From the NCBI GenBank assembly GCA_002382525.1, contig DFYA01000105.1:820-6495 (forward strand): a DNA stretch of 5,676 bases, given 5' to 3'. This stretch comes from Opitutaceae bacterium UBA4094. GTDB lineage: Bacteria; Verrucomicrobiota; Verrucomicrobiia; Opitutales; Opitutaceae. The position numbers were made by a program, and so were the translations under genes. Numbering within the stretch: position 1 is the first letter of the stretch; every line of letters starts with the position of its first letter. The notes below the pieces were generated by a model. The model did no database searches and had not been told where the DNA came from. It saw only the letters and a list, made by a program, of their open reading frames with translations. Below, one piece after another: positions 5,660-5,676 of this stretch.

Positions 5660-5676
5660 CGCGATATTCGTCTTAC

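Overview
The window (GC-rich throughout, with strong G/C bias at third codon positions) looks like chromosomal DNA of a Gram-negative bacterium. A TonB-dependent outer-membrane receptor requires an outer membrane. The codon bias, the style of the HNH protein and the abundant short paired palindromes in gene gaps remind me of Verrucomicrobiota, possibly Opitutaceae. That placement is inference from general impression and no search was run.

Layout, left to right. Positions 1-1932 (+) hold the 3' part of a TonB-dependent receptor whose 5' end lies off the left edge. It converges on an HNH endonuclease gene (2619-2002, -). The rest of the window is a minus-strand urease accessory cluster, read from right to left: ureE (5659-5189), ureF (5232-4498, overlapping ureE by 44 nt), ureG (4334-3690) and ureD (3659-2829). 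Reading from the right edge, ureE is the first gene here, so the structural genes ureABC most likely lie just beyond 5676. The four proteins form the usual nickel-delivery set: UreE passes Ni to the GTPase UreG, and UreD-UreF-UreG dock on apo-urease to load the active site.

The most unusual feature is not a protein. Every non-overlapping gene junction carries its own inverted-repeat element: 1942-1998 (receptor/HNH), 2715-2809 (HNH/ureD), 3667-3724 (ureD/ureG) and 4356-4473 (ureG/ureF). The first three share one design although their stems differ in sequence: a GNAGCG foot, a short hairpin with a 2-3 nt nominal loop, a spacer, then the same unit inverted. Differences between the two arms of a pair fall only in the loop or as compensatory base-pair changes. 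This resembles REP/BIME elements with a GTAG/GGAG foot, of the kind mobilised by RAYT transposases. One copy has become coding sequence: it supplies the last ~11 residues and the stop codon of UreG, and its other arm ends 7 nt before the ureD start.

There is no RNA gene, CRISPR array, insertion-sequence transposase or gene-free stretch over 300 bases in the window.
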